From contig CAZVOD010000062.1 in the NCBI GenBank assembly GCA_964628385.1, forward strand, positions 1 through 27,550: a stretch of DNA of 27,550 nucleotides. Direction: 5' to 3'. The stretch is from JANQPA01 sp964628385 (GTDB lineage Bacteria; Bacteroidota; Bacteroidia; Chitinophagales; Saprospiraceae). Of this stretch, positions 8,691-16,467 are shown piece by piece (the stretch's first letter is position 1; every line of letters begins with the position of its first letter). The notes beneath the pieces were generated by a model, which worked only from the letters and a program-made list of their open reading frames with translations, did not search any database and was not told the origin of the DNA. The position numbers and the translations under genes were made by a program.

Positions 8691-9347
8691 ATGGAAGAAA
8701 CAACCAGCATAAACACCATGCCAAGAATAGGAGACCAAGCTCCTGATTTTGAGGCTTTGACGACAAAGGGAAAAATCAAATTTTCTGATTATGCCTCTGA
8801 CAAATGGGTAGTCTTATTTTCTCACCCTGCCGATTTTACGCCTGTATGCACAACGGAAATGAGCGGCTTTGCCCTTAGGAAGAAAGAATTTGAAGCCCTC
8901 AATACAGAATTGATCGGGCTGAGTATTGATAGTGTGCACGCACACCTCGGCTGGGTGGATAGTGTAAAGAAAAACTCTAACATCTACTTTGATTTTCCAA
9001 TCATCGCTGATTTGGATATGAAGGTATCAAAATTGTACGGTATGCTTCAGCCAAATGAGAGTGAAACTGCTGCTGTAAGAGCAGTATTCTTTATAGACCC
9101 CGAGAAGAAAATTCGATTGATTATGTACTACCCCTTGAACGTGGGTAGAAATATGGATGAAATTCTCAGAGCCTTGACAGCCTTACAAGTATCAGACGAC
9201 AAACAAGTAGCCATGCCACTAGACTGGAAACCCGGAGATAAAGTCATTATTCCTCCGCCAAAGACATTGGAAGAATACGAGGCTCGATTAGCTGATGATA
9301 CGATAGAGAAAGTGGATTGGTACCTAGCTAAAAAAACGCTTGATTAA
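8691..9347 (+). CDS. 1-Cys peroxiredoxin (Prx6/AhpC-TSA family)
   Basis: This is a cytosolic thiol peroxidase that reduces hydrogen peroxide and organic hydroperoxides. The N-terminal thioredoxin-fold core carries the active-site block HPADFTPVCTTE, with peroxidatic Cys53 and the family Thr/Pro residues. Cys53 is the only cysteine in all 218 residues, so there is no resolving cysteine, which defines the 1-Cys mechanism. The C-terminal domain (about 160-218, with MPLDWKPGDKVIIPPP and the final WYLAKK) is typical of the Prx6 subfamily, and the length is normal for it. The ATG at 8691 is the first in frame; a second Met at residue 10 is an alternative start. No signal peptide is visible. The external electron donor is not encoded nearby. 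Confidence 0.95.
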   Translation: MEETTSINTMPRIGDQAPDFEALTTKGKIKFSDYASDKWVVLFSHPADFTPVCTTEMSGFALRKKEFEALNTELIGLSIDSVHAHLGWVDSVKKNSNIYFDFPIIADLDMKVSKLYGMLQPNESETAAVRAVFFIDPEKKIRLIMYYPLNVGRNMDEILRALTALQVSDDKQVAMPLDWKPGDKVIIPPPKTLEEYEARLADDTIEKVDWYLAKKTLD

Positions 9348-9381
9348 ATTAATTAGATAGCCACAGACTTTTTTTTCCTCG

Positions 9382-9418
9382 AACGGCTGTTTCTCTTGTG
9401 CCAAACCGCCGTTTTTTA
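9382..9418 (+). terminator. Terminator-like hairpin after the peroxiredoxin gene
   Basis: AACGGC (9382-9387) pairs with GCCGTT (9408-9413) and is followed by a T run (TTTTATT), 35 bases after the stop. The 20-base loop makes it a modest terminator. Confidence 0.45.
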
Positions 9419-9444
9419 TTCTTCTAATTATATATTATTTAGCA

Positions 9445-10461
9445 ATGGAAAAGTACTGGTCAATTTTCATTAATGGTTACACAGAGTATGCCAGATACCT
9501 TTGGATGGAAGTCACTAATCCTGGTTGGAATAATTACTTTTATTGGTTAATTATGGTTTCGGGAGTCTTCTTTATCCTGGAAATGTTTATCCCCTGGCGT
9601 CGAAAACAACCCGTTCTCAGAAAAGACTTTTGGCTAGATGTATTTTATATGTTTTTCAATTTCTTTCTCTTTTCCCTTATCGTTTATAATGCTGCTTCTG
9701 AAGTAGTAGTTAATCTCTTCAACGAGGGTATTAAATGGATTACAGGAGGAGTTGATTTACAGCGTATGAATCCTTTACAATCTTGGCCAGCCTGGGCTGT
9801 ACTTCTAACTGGGTTTCTCGTTAGAGATTTTATACAATGGTGGGTGCATCGCTCACTGCATCACTCAAAATGGCTTTGGCAATTTCATCAAGTTCACCAC
9901 TCTGTTCGTGAAATGGGCTTTGCAGCACATTTGCGCTACCACTGGATGGAAAACGTCATATACAGAACTATTGAGTACATTCCACTGGCACTACTGGGCA
10001 TAGGTTTGTATGACTTTTTTGTTATTCATATCTTCACACTGACATGGGGTCACTACAATCATTCCAACATAAGTATTAGTGGGAAAATATCCGATGGCAT
10101 TCTGGGTGGCCTACTCGGCATTGCATTTGTCAATAATCTGGCGGATTTTACGGTGATGGAAAATAGTTCGCCTATTTATGCAGTAGTGGTTTTTGGGGCT
10201 TTCACACTAGCTGGCATTTTTATTCTTGGCCCCTATGTGAAATATTTATTCAACAGCCCCGAAATGCATATTTGGCATCATGCCTACGAATTACCCAACG
10301 ACAAAGCTCATGGCATCAATTTTGGTATTACACTGGCCATTTGGGACTATCTTTTTCAAACAGCTCATTTACCAAATACAGGCCGGGATATTAAACTAGG
10401 CTTTCCCGGTATAGAAGAGTTTCCCGATGATTTTATCCATCAAAATTTAAAAGGGTTGTAA
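9445..10461 (+). CDS. Sterol desaturase / fatty acid hydroxylase superfamily membrane protein
   Basis: This is an integral membrane di-iron enzyme of the fatty acid hydroxylase superfamily (PF04116 type), which hydroxylates or desaturates lipids. The N-terminal half has hydrophobic helices (about 31-50, 65-82, 116-132). The iron-ligand histidine clusters are all present: HRSLHH (135-140), HQVHH (148-152), HYNH (203-206) and HIWHH (275-279), with a further His at 289. The tail (GINFGITLAIWDYLF) matches the family end. The distance between HYNH and HIWHH is about 70 residues and contains an extra hydrophobic stretch (about 244-265), longer than I expect for the family. The lipid substrate is unknown. 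The neighbours (a peroxiredoxin before, a fasciclin lipoprotein after) do not define a pathway. Confidence 0.85.
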   Translation: MEKYWSIFINGYTEYARYLWMEVTNPGWNNYFYWLIMVSGVFFILEMFIPWRRKQPVLRKDFWLDVFYMFFNFFLFSLIVYNAASEVVVNLFNEGIKWITGGVDLQRMNPLQSWPAWAVLLTGFLVRDFIQWWVHRSLHHSKWLWQFHQVHHSVREMGFAAHLRYHWMENVIYRTIEYIPLALLGIGLYDFFVIHIFTLTWGHYNHSNISISGKISDGILGGLLGIAFVNNLADFTVMENSSPIYAVVVFGAFTLAGIFILGPYVKYLFNSPEMHIWHHAYELPNDKAHGINFGITLAIWDYLFQTAHLPNTGRDIKLGFPGIEEFPDDFIHQNLKGL

Positions 10462-10517
10462 ATACTTTCCGACTTTGTGAGGAAAAAACAGCTATTTTAA
10501 TTGATTAAAGACAATTA

Positions 10518-10545
10518 CCCTGATCGACCTGAGAGATGATCGGGG
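10518..10545 (+). terminator. Possible terminator of the hydroxylase gene
   Basis: CCCTGATC (10518-10525) pairs with GATCGGGG (10538-10545), 8 bp including one G-U pair, with a 12-base loop. The downstream tract is only pyrimidine-rich (CTCCTCTTTCCTTT), so termination strength is uncertain. Confidence 0.35.
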
Positions 10546-10747
10546 GCTCCTCTTTCCTTTGACCTATCTGATTATCAGTATTAAAGGTCTTACAGTAAAA
10601 TTATGTTAAGAAAACAGAACAATAACAACATCGCTCTGTTAAATGGTTATTATCTTCAAAATAAAGGTAATTCTTTGAAGCCATAATTACTTCCCGTGAA
10701 TATTTCCAATTTACATCCAGGTTAAAATAAGAACACTTTAAAAGATA

Positions 10748-10773
10748 TTACCGCGTGATCCATTCACCGGTAA
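10748..10773 (+). promoter_or_regulatory. Leader hairpin upstream of the fasciclin lipoprotein gene
   Basis: TTACCG-c-GTGA, loop TCCAT, TCAC-CGGTAA gives a 10-bp stem with a single bulged C, ending 50 bases before the ATG at 10824. No T run follows, so it is more likely an mRNA-stability or regulatory hairpin, or a protein-binding palindrome, than a terminator. Confidence 0.35.
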
Positions 10774-10823
10774 GTTTCGTAATTATTTAAATCCAATTTC
10801 ATAAAACCAATTCAAATTGCTGT

Positions 10824-11828
10824 ATGAGAATTGCAATTAATTTTAGAATTTTAGCACCTGTAATGGCTATTGCACTTACTTTTTTCGCATGTGAGCCAGC
10901 GGGACCTACCGAGAATATTGTACAAGTTGCTAGCGGTAACGAAAGTGTTAGTACTCTTGTAAAAGCAGTACAAGCTGGTGGTTTAGTAGAAACGTTAGAG
11001 GGCGAAGGTCCTTTCACTGTTTTTGCTCCTACCAATGCTGCTTTTGAAGCTTTACCAGATGGATTACTTGACGCCTTATTGAAGCCAGAAAACAAGGAAA
11101 TTTTAGCTACTATCCTGAAATTCCACGTAGCTTCAGGTAAGTTGATGGCCTCTGATGTATTATCCGCTATTGAGGGAGCGGATGGTTCTTACGCTGTTAA
11201 GACAGTACAGGGCGGCGAGCTACAGGCAAGCCTTGACGGCGAAAGTGTCGTATTAACTGATTCAAAGGGTACAAAAGCTACTGTAACAGCTACTGATGTA
11301 GCCGCTTCTAACGGTGTTATTCACCTGATTGATGCTGTAGTACTACCTAGCTCAATTGACCCGGCAGCTTTGTTGCCTAAGCCAGACATCGTAGGTGTAG
11401 CTTCAGGAAATGATGATTTTGGTACTTTGGTAGCAGCCGTAAAAGCAGCAGGCCTAGTAGAAACGCTACAAGGCGAAGGTCCTTTCACTGTTTTTGCTCC
11501 TACTAATGCTGCTTTTGGCAAGTTACCTAACGGTACTGTTGAACGCTTGCTAAAGCCAGAAGCAAAAGACCAGTTGACTGCCATTCTTACCTACCACGTG
11601 GTAGCAGGAAAAGTTGATGCGGCAACTCTTATAAAAGCTATCCAGGATAACGATGGTTCTTACACAGTGGAAACTGTACAAGGTGGTACATTAACTGCTG
11701 CTATCGAAGGTGGTAAAGTAGTACTTACAGACGGTAAAGGCGGAAAATCAACAGTTGTAGCTACGGATGTAGAAGCATCTAATGGTTTGATCCACGTGAT
11801 CGACTCTGTTGTACTTCCTAAAGGATAA
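10824..11828 (+). CDS. Lipoprotein with two tandem fasciclin (FAS1) domains
   Basis: This is an exported, probably lipid-anchored adhesion-type protein. A hydrophobic leader ends at Cys23 (TFFAC), a slightly unusual lipobox, followed by a short linker. Two FAS1 domains follow (about 33-172 and 187-334). Each has the H1 motif FTVFAPTNAAF, a central FHVASGK or YHVVAGK motif and the H2 motif ASNGVIHLIDAVVLP or ASNGLIHVIDSVVLP. The two domains are closely similar even in DNA: 32 bases at 11001-11032 recur exactly at 11472-11503, an offset of 157 codons, pointing to recent duplication or gene conversion. FAS1 domains mediate adhesion or matrix contact; no partner is evident here. A long leader with a hairpin precedes the gene and a 14-bp hairpin follows it. 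Confidence 0.9.
   Translation: MRIAINFRILAPVMAIALTFFACEPAGPTENIVQVASGNESVSTLVKAVQAGGLVETLEGEGPFTVFAPTNAAFEALPDGLLDALLKPENKEILATILKFHVASGKLMASDVLSAIEGADGSYAVKTVQGGELQASLDGESVVLTDSKGTKATVTATDVAASNGVIHLIDAVVLPSSIDPAALLPKPDIVGVASGNDDFGTLVAAVKAAGLVETLQGEGPFTVFAPTNAAFGKLPNGTVERLLKPEAKDQLTAILTYHVVAGKVDAATLIKAIQDNDGSYTVETVQGGTLTAAIEGGKVVLTDGKGGKSTVVATDVEASNGLIHVIDSVVLPKG
11001..11503 (+). repeat. Intragenic direct repeat of FAS1 H1 coding sequence
   Basis: The 32 bases at 11001-11032 are repeated exactly at 11472-11503, and similarity continues on both sides (for example GTAGAAACG before, AATGCTGCTTTTG after). The 471-base offset preserves the frame. Confidence 0.85.
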
Positions 11829-11840
11829 GACTTAACGATT

Positions 11841-11873
11841 GACTTTCTTGCCGATGTTTTCGGCAGGAAAGTT
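11841..11873. terminator. Strong hairpin between convergent genes
   Basis: GACTTTCTTGCCGA (11841-11854) pairs with TCGGCAGGAAAGTT (11860-11873) over 14 bp with two G-U pairs and a 5-base loop. It lies between the stop of the fasciclin gene and the stop of the ABC exporter. Neither side has a T run, so it may be a bidirectional 3'-end hairpin rather than a classical terminator. Confidence 0.5.
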
Positions 11874-11925
11874 AATAATCTCACCAGATTATTTTTAGAC
11901 AGCCGCCAGATTGTCCATGTTCAGG

Positions 11926-13743
11926 TCAAAACATTTGTAACCCAACGAGTTTGCGATATTCCCCTTCTTGATTTAGCAACTGCTGATGCGATCCTCTTTC
12001 AATTATTTTTCCTTCCTTCATCACTATTATTTCATCGGCATCCTGAATAGTAGAGAGTCGATGAGCGATAACTATAGAAGTCCGGTTTCTCATCACATTT
12101 ACCAGTGCTTCCTGAACGAGCTTTTCAGATTCAGAATCAAGAGCGGATGTTGCTTCATCCAAAATTAATATAGGAGGGTTTTTTAGGATCGCTCTGGCAA
12201 TAGTAACCCGTTGGCGTTGACCGCCACTGAGCTTCATTCCACGATCTCCGATATTCGTTTGATAACCATTTTCTGTAGCTGTGATAAAATCGTGGGCATT
12301 GGCCACCTTGGCGGCCTGTATGACTTGCTTCTCTGAAACATTTTCCAGCCCAAAAACGATATTGTTGTAAATCGTATCATTAAAAAGAATAGCTTCCTGA
12401 GATACAATTCCCATTAGGCCTCTGAGGTCTTTAAGCTTGTATTCTTTGATGTTCTTTCCGTCTATAAGAATCTCTCCCTGATCCAGATCATAAAATCGAG
12501 GCAATAGATCAACCAGTGTAGACTTCCCGGCACCCGACGGGCCTACAATGGCTACGGATTTACCTTTTGAAATATCAAGATTAAAGGATGCTATCACGGG
12601 CTTATCACTTCCTTTATAATAAAAGGTGACATCCCTGTAGGATATTCCGTGTTGCAGCGTCTTAATGGGTTGAGGATGTTCTTTTTCTTTAATATCCGGG
12701 ATGGCATCCAATATCTTTTCGACCCTAAGCAGGGAAGCCAGCCCTTTCTGAATATTATAGTATGCTTTTGAAAATGACTTGGCAGGCTCAATGATACTAT
12801 AGAAAGCAAAAATAAAAACCAGAAAAGTAGAAGCCTCCAGCGGTCCGTTAAATACCTGTCTGGAACCATACCATAGCAAAACAGCCACTACCGAAATCCC
12901 CAGAAATTCAGATAGTGGAGACGATAAATCGCGTCGCCACAGCAAATGGGTAAGAATATTTTTATATTCATTGTTTTCTTTTTCAAATTTCTCATCCTGA
13001 TAATGCTCAGCATTAAAGCCTTTGATAATCCTAAGCCCTGAAAGGGTCTCTTCAATAATGGAGACCAGATTTCCCAGCTTCTCTTGCACCAGGGAAGAAG
13101 TCTTCTTTAGGGTTCTCCCGATACCTCCAATTACGATTCCGGTAAACATCATCAGGACAAATACAAAAATAGTCAGGTTAGAACTCACATAAATCATGTA
13201 TGTCAATGCGCCGGTTATTACCAGTGGCTCTCGAAAAAAAGATTCCAGCACGTTGAGGATGCTGGCCTCAATTTCCTGTACATCAGTAGTTACACGGGAT
13301 AGGATATCACCCTTTCGCTCTTCAGAGTAATATCCCAGGGGCAAAATGAGCAGCTTCCTGAATACTTTTTGGCGTAGATCTTTTATCACACCATTTCTGA
13401 CGGGTGCCAGAAAAAAAAGGGCGAGGTAGCGAAAAAGGTTTTTTAGGAAAAAGGTAGTAACAATAGCGACACAAACGTAAATCAGAGCAGTTTCTTTACC
13501 ATTCTGGATGATGAGCTGACTTAGCTGGTATTGGCCCAAAGCCGCCAAACTATTGAAGCTCCCGTCCCACTCCGGCTTTTGGCGGATAAGCTCTGTTTGT
13601 TCAAAAAGAAGATCAAGGAATGGCTTTAGCAGCGGGATGGCCACTATGGTAAAAATGGCCATTAGAATATTACAACATATACTGAAAATTACTTTGGTTC
13701 TGTATTTATCCAGGTAGGCTATCAGGCGCCAAAAACTTTTCAT
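11926..13743 (-). CDS. MsbA-like ABC exporter (fused permease and ATPase)
   Basis: This is a half-transporter that would dimerise in the inner membrane and export or flip a hydrophobic substrate, possibly lipid A or another lipid. The N-terminal transmembrane domain (about 1-340) has six hydrophobic helices, including 18-38, 88-115, 173-205 and 280-320. The ATPase has all motifs: Walker A GPSGAGKST (401-409), Q-loop SQE (448-450), signature LSGGQ (505-509), Walker B ILILDE (525-530), D-loop SALD and the H-loop His563. The length of 605 residues is normal for type IV exporters. A TTTTG-N21-TAACTTTA promoter candidate lies just upstream, so it is likely transcribed apart from the acc genes although it is on the same strand. 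Substrate assignment is inference; multidrug export is the alternative. Confidence 0.9.
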   Translation of the reverse strand: MKSFWRLIAYLDKYRTKVIFSICCNILMAIFTIVAIPLLKPFLDLLFEQTELIRQKPEWDGSFNSLAALGQYQLSQLIIQNGKETALIYVCVAIVTTFFLKNLFRYLALFFLAPVRNGVIKDLRQKVFRKLLILPLGYYSEERKGDILSRVTTDVQEIEASILNVLESFFREPLVITGALTYMIYVSSNLTIFVFVLMMFTGIVIGGIGRTLKKTSSLVQEKLGNLVSIIEETLSGLRIIKGFNAEHYQDEKFEKENNEYKNILTHLLWRRDLSSPLSEFLGISVVAVLLWYGSRQVFNGPLEASTFLVFIFAFYSIIEPAKSFSKAYYNIQKGLASLLRVEKILDAIPDIKEKEHPQPIKTLQHGISYRDVTFYYKGSDKPVIASFNLDISKGKSVAIVGPSGAGKSTLVDLLPRFYDLDQGEILIDGKNIKEYKLKDLRGLMGIVSQEAILFNDTIYNNIVFGLENVSEKQVIQAAKVANAHDFITATENGYQTNIGDRGMKLSGGQRQRVTIARAILKNPPILILDEATSALDSESEKLVQEALVNVMRNRTSIVIAHRLSTIQDADEIIVMKEGKIIERGSHQQLLNQEGEYRKLVGLQMF

Positions 13744-13761
13744 AAGCTGCTAGTTTGAAAG

Positions 13762-13795
13762 TAAAGTTAAGTAACTCACCAAACTTTGTACAAAA
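13762..13795 (-). promoter_or_regulatory. Promoter candidate for the ABC exporter
   Basis: On the minus strand TTTTG (13791-13795) is followed after 21 bases by TAACTTTA (13762-13769), one mismatch from TAnnTTTG, 18 bases before the start codon. The -33 box is formed by the last bases of the T run of the accC terminator. Confidence 0.45.
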
Positions 13796-13828
13796 AAAAC
13801 TTTCCAGCCAACAGTGTTGGTTGGAAAG
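13792..13828 (-). terminator. Rho-independent terminator of the fabH-efp-accB-accC operon
   Basis: On the minus strand CTTTCCAACCAA, loop CACTG, TTGGCTGGAAAG forms a 12-bp stem with one G-U pair, followed directly by eight Ts. It lies 28 bases after the accC stop. A shorter T run on the other side would allow some plus-strand termination too. Confidence 0.85.
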
Positions 13829-13855
13829 CTTTTTGACCATCATACGGGATAATAG

Positions 13856-15214
13856 CTACTTTTCCTCCTCTTTGGGTGGTTTTAGCTCCATGGTATTTAG
13901 GAATCCGGTATGGAAGTCTCCTTTACGGAAGTCTTCATTTCTCATCAGTTGAAGGTGAAACGGAACGGTCGTTTTGATGCCTTCAATGATAAACTCATCC
14001 AATGCTCTTTCCATTTTGGTAATACACTCCTCACGAGTTCTTGCCCGACAGATCAATTTGGCAATCATAGAGTCGTAATACGGAGGAACAGAATATCCTG
14101 CATACACATGTGTATCTACTCTTACGCCGTGACCTTTAGAAGAATGGAAGGAAGTAATCTTTCCAGGAGAAGGTCTAAAATCATTGAAGGGATCTTCAGC
14201 ATTGATCCTGCATTCTATAGCATGGGCCGTAGGAATATAATTTTGACCACTGATCTCTTCACCGGCAGCAATCTTTATTTGCTCCTTGATCAGGTCGTGA
14301 TCGATTACTTCTTCCGTTACCGGATGTTCTACCTGAATGCGAGTATTCATTTCCATAAAATAGAAATTGCGGTATTTATCCACTAAAAACTCTACAGTAC
14401 CTACGCCTTCATAATTGATAAAAGCACCGGCCTTTATTGCTGCCTCCCCCATTTTTTCTCTCAGCTCATCTGTCATAAAAGGAGAAGGACATTCTTCAAC
14501 CAGCTTTTGATGGCGTCGCTGAATGGAACAATCTCTTTCAGACAGGTGTACGACAGTACCTTTTTGGTCACCGGCAATCTGGAATTCAATATGCCGTGGT
14601 TCTTCGATGAATTTTTCTATATAAATACCATCGTTCCCGAAAGAAGCTTTGGCTTCTTTTCTGGCCATATCCCAGTTGGACTCAAAGTCTTTTTCACTCC
14701 ATACAATTCTCATCCCCTTACCTCCACCTCCGGCTGTGGCTTTGATGATAATGGGATAACCTACTTCTTTGGCAACTTTAAAGCCTTTTTTAATATCTCT
14801 TACCAAGCCGTCCGAGCCCGGAATAACCGGAATTCCAGCTTTAACCATAGTCTCTTTAGCGGTAACTTTATCCCCCATCTGGCGAATTTGTTCGGGAGTA
14901 GGACCGATGAATTTAATCCCGTATTCGGTACAGACCTCGGCAAAATCAGCATTTTCCGATAAAAACCCATACCCTGGGTGTATGGCATCGGCGTTGGTAA
15001 TCTCTACGGCGGCCATGATCCGCGGGATACTCAGGTAAGACTCGGCCGAAGAAGGCGGGCCGATACATACTGCTTCATCTGCAAAGCGAACATGCAGGCT
15101 TTCTTTATCTGCAGTGGAATAAACGGCTACTGTTTGTATACCCATTTCCCGGCAGGTACGAATGATGCGCAGCGCGATTTCGCCACGATTAGCGATTAAT
15201 ATTTTTTTAAACAT
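13856..15214 (-). CDS. accC: Biotin carboxylase subunit of acetyl-CoA carboxylase
   Basis: AccC carboxylates the biotin on BCCP using ATP and bicarbonate, the first half-reaction of malonyl-CoA synthesis in the cytosol. The N-terminal FKKILIANRGEIALRI motif, the ATP-grasp glycine-rich loop GGGGKGMR (162-169), the catalytic MNTRIQVEH motif and RINAEDP near the C-terminal domain are all intact. At 452 residues it is the expected size for a stand-alone subunit with no fused BCCP. It follows accB by 86 bases on the same strand and is the last gene before a strong terminator. The carboxyltransferase genes accA/accD are not in the window, as is usual. An anaplerotic pyruvate or propionyl-CoA carboxylase subunit is less likely given the fabH-efp-accB context. 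Confidence 0.97.
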   Translation of the reverse strand: MFKKILIANRGEIALRIIRTCREMGIQTVAVYSTADKESLHVRFADEAVCIGPPSSAESYLSIPRIMAAVEITNADAIHPGYGFLSENADFAEVCTEYGIKFIGPTPEQIRQMGDKVTAKETMVKAGIPVIPGSDGLVRDIKKGFKVAKEVGYPIIIKATAGGGGKGMRIVWSEKDFESNWDMARKEAKASFGNDGIYIEKFIEEPRHIEFQIAGDQKGTVVHLSERDCSIQRRHQKLVEECPSPFMTDELREKMGEAAIKAGAFINYEGVGTVEFLVDKYRNFYFMEMNTRIQVEHPVTEEVIDHDLIKEQIKIAAGEEISGQNYIPTAHAIECRINAEDPFNDFRPSPGKITSFHSSKGHGVRVDTHVYAGYSVPPYYDSMIAKLICRARTREECITKMERALDEFIIEGIKTTVPFHLQLMRNEDFRKGDFHTGFLNTMELKPPKEEEK

Positions 15215-15300
15215 GATACTATTCAGATGATGAAGAAATTCCGCTTCTTAGCTATGGATATAAAAAGATAGGATAGCGGGAAGCGTTTGGCAAAATGCTA

Positions 15301-15834
15301 TTATCCGTTAGGATCAACTTCGAAGAGTACCTGATCATATTCGACTGGTTGGGCATCTTCTATCAATACATTAACAATTTTACCAGATATTTCAGATTCG
15401 ATCTCATTGAACAGCTTCATCGCCTCGACAACACAAACCACTGTTCCTACTTCTACGGTATCTCCTACTTTTACGAAAGGGGGTTTGTCAGGAGAAGAGG
15501 AACGATAAAAAGTACCCACGATAGGGGACTTGATCTGTTTTAGGTTTTTCCCGGCTTCTGGTGCAGTTGAGGAAGCGGGCAGGTCAGGGTGAAGTGCAGG
15601 AGCTGCTGCCGGTGGTGGTGTTGGCTGAGCCGGAGCTACTGGTGGTGGCGTAAACCCTGGATTAGGCTGATGTACCGAATAATTGGGTGTAGCCATGATC
15701 GGTGCCTTTGTGTCGGCAGGCTGAAAATGCTTGGTTTTTACAGAAAGTTCAAATTCACCATCTCTCATCTTGAATTCAGAGATCTCTGCCTCTCCCAGTA
15801 TCTTAACAAGTTCTTGTATTTCTTTAAAAGTCAT
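15301..15834 (-). CDS. accB: Biotin carboxyl carrier protein of acetyl-CoA carboxylase
   Basis: BCCP carries carboxybiotin between AccC and the carboxyltransferase. The N-terminal helix (MTFKEIQELVKIL) binds AccC in known systems. A Pro/Ala-rich flexible linker covers about 40-95. The biotinyl domain (about 100-177) holds the EAMK motif with the biotin-accepting Lys140, plus the expected IKSPIVGTFY opening strand. The length of 177 residues is slightly long because of the linker. The start lies only 3 bases after the efp stop, indicating translational coupling in the fabH-efp-accB-accC operon. Confidence 0.97.
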   Translation of the reverse strand: MTFKEIQELVKILGEAEISEFKMRDGEFELSVKTKHFQPADTKAPIMATPNYSVHQPNPGFTPPPVAPAQPTPPPAAAPALHPDLPASSTAPEAGKNLKQIKSPIVGTFYRSSSPDKPPFVKVGDTVEVGTVVCVVEAMKLFNEIESEISGKIVNVLIEDAQPVEYDQVLFEVDPNG

Positions 15835-15837
15835 AGA

Positions 15838-16404
15838 TTAGTTTTTAACTCTTTCCATATAAGCACCTGAAGCGCTATCAATTTTTACAATATCTCCCTG
15901 ATTAATAAATAAAGGTACACGGATTTCTGCTCCTGTCTCGGTAGTAGCTGGTTTCAGTGTATTAGTAGCGGTATCTCCTTTCACGCCAGGTTCGGTGTAT
16001 GTAATTTCCATCTCAATGTATTGAGGTAGATCAATAGTTAGCGGTGTATCTTTTTCAACGTGATACAGCATATCAATCTCCATTCCTTCCTTAAGAAACT
16101 TTGGATTATCGATCATTTTTTCTTCCAGTGCTACCTGCTCAAAAGTATCATTATCCATAAAATGAAAACCCATATCATCGTTGTACAAAAACTGGAACTT
16201 TCTGCGCTCCACCCTCACCACATCGATTTTGTGGCCCGCCGGAAAAGTGTGATCCAGGACCTTACCCGTCGTAAGACTCTTGATTTTTGTCCGAACAAAG
16301 GCTGCCCCCTTACCAGGCTTAACGTGCTGAAATTCTATTACAGAGAAAACATCGTGATTGTGATTAATACACAAACCATTACGGATATCAGAAGTATTTG
16401 CCAT
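15838..16404 (-). CDS. efp: Elongation factor P
   Basis: EF-P binds ribosomes stalled on polyproline stretches and promotes peptide bond formation. The three-domain layout is intact at the standard length of 188 residues: an N-terminal KOW-like domain with the exposed loop VKPGKGAA (tip Lys32, the position modified in many bacteria), an OB domain, and the C-terminal domain with TATNTLKPATTETGAEIRVP and the family signature near GDIVKIDSASGAYMERV. The Lys tip resembles the modifiable type, but no epmA/epmB or other modification gene is present here. The gene lies between fabH and accB, a conserved arrangement in Bacteroidota and many other bacteria. AccB in this operon has several proline runs (PPP), a possible EF-P client, which is inference. 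Confidence 0.97.
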   Translation of the reverse strand: MANTSDIRNGLCINHNHDVFSVIEFQHVKPGKGAAFVRTKIKSLTTGKVLDHTFPAGHKIDVVRVERRKFQFLYNDDMGFHFMDNDTFEQVALEEKMIDNPKFLKEGMEIDMLYHVEKDTPLTIDLPQYIEMEITYTEPGVKGDTATNTLKPATTETGAEIRVPLFINQGDIVKIDSASGAYMERVKN

Positions 16405-16467
16405 TGCTAAAGATATGTTGTGTTTTAAAAGCTTTGCAAAGATAGAAAAATTTGACTTTTTGACCGC

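Larger units (their letters stand above)
10462..10823. other. 362-base AT-rich intergenic region
   Basis: No convincing ORF, tRNA or rRNA is visible. It contains a possible terminator for the upstream gene (10518-10545), two weaker inverted repeats around 10656-10690 (CTTCAAA/TTTGAAG and GTAATT/AATTAC), and a strong leader hairpin at 10748-10773. A TAAGTTTC sequence (10771-10778) is one mismatch from a -7 element but lacks a -33 partner. The length suggests a long 5' untranslated region for the fasciclin gene. Confidence 0.5.

Noticed and set aside
13910..14386. 158-codon plus-strand ORF opposite accC
   Set aside because: It lies entirely antisense to a certain gene, has no RBS or recognisable domain, and its residue pattern reflects the accC codons.
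14507..14962. 151-codon plus-strand ORF opposite accC
   Set aside because: Antisense shadow of accC with no independent support.
15215..15300. Regulatory hairpin in the 86-base gap between accB and accC
   Set aside because: The only pairing (ATTCCGCT with AGCGGGAA) needs a bulge and a long loop, too weak to call.
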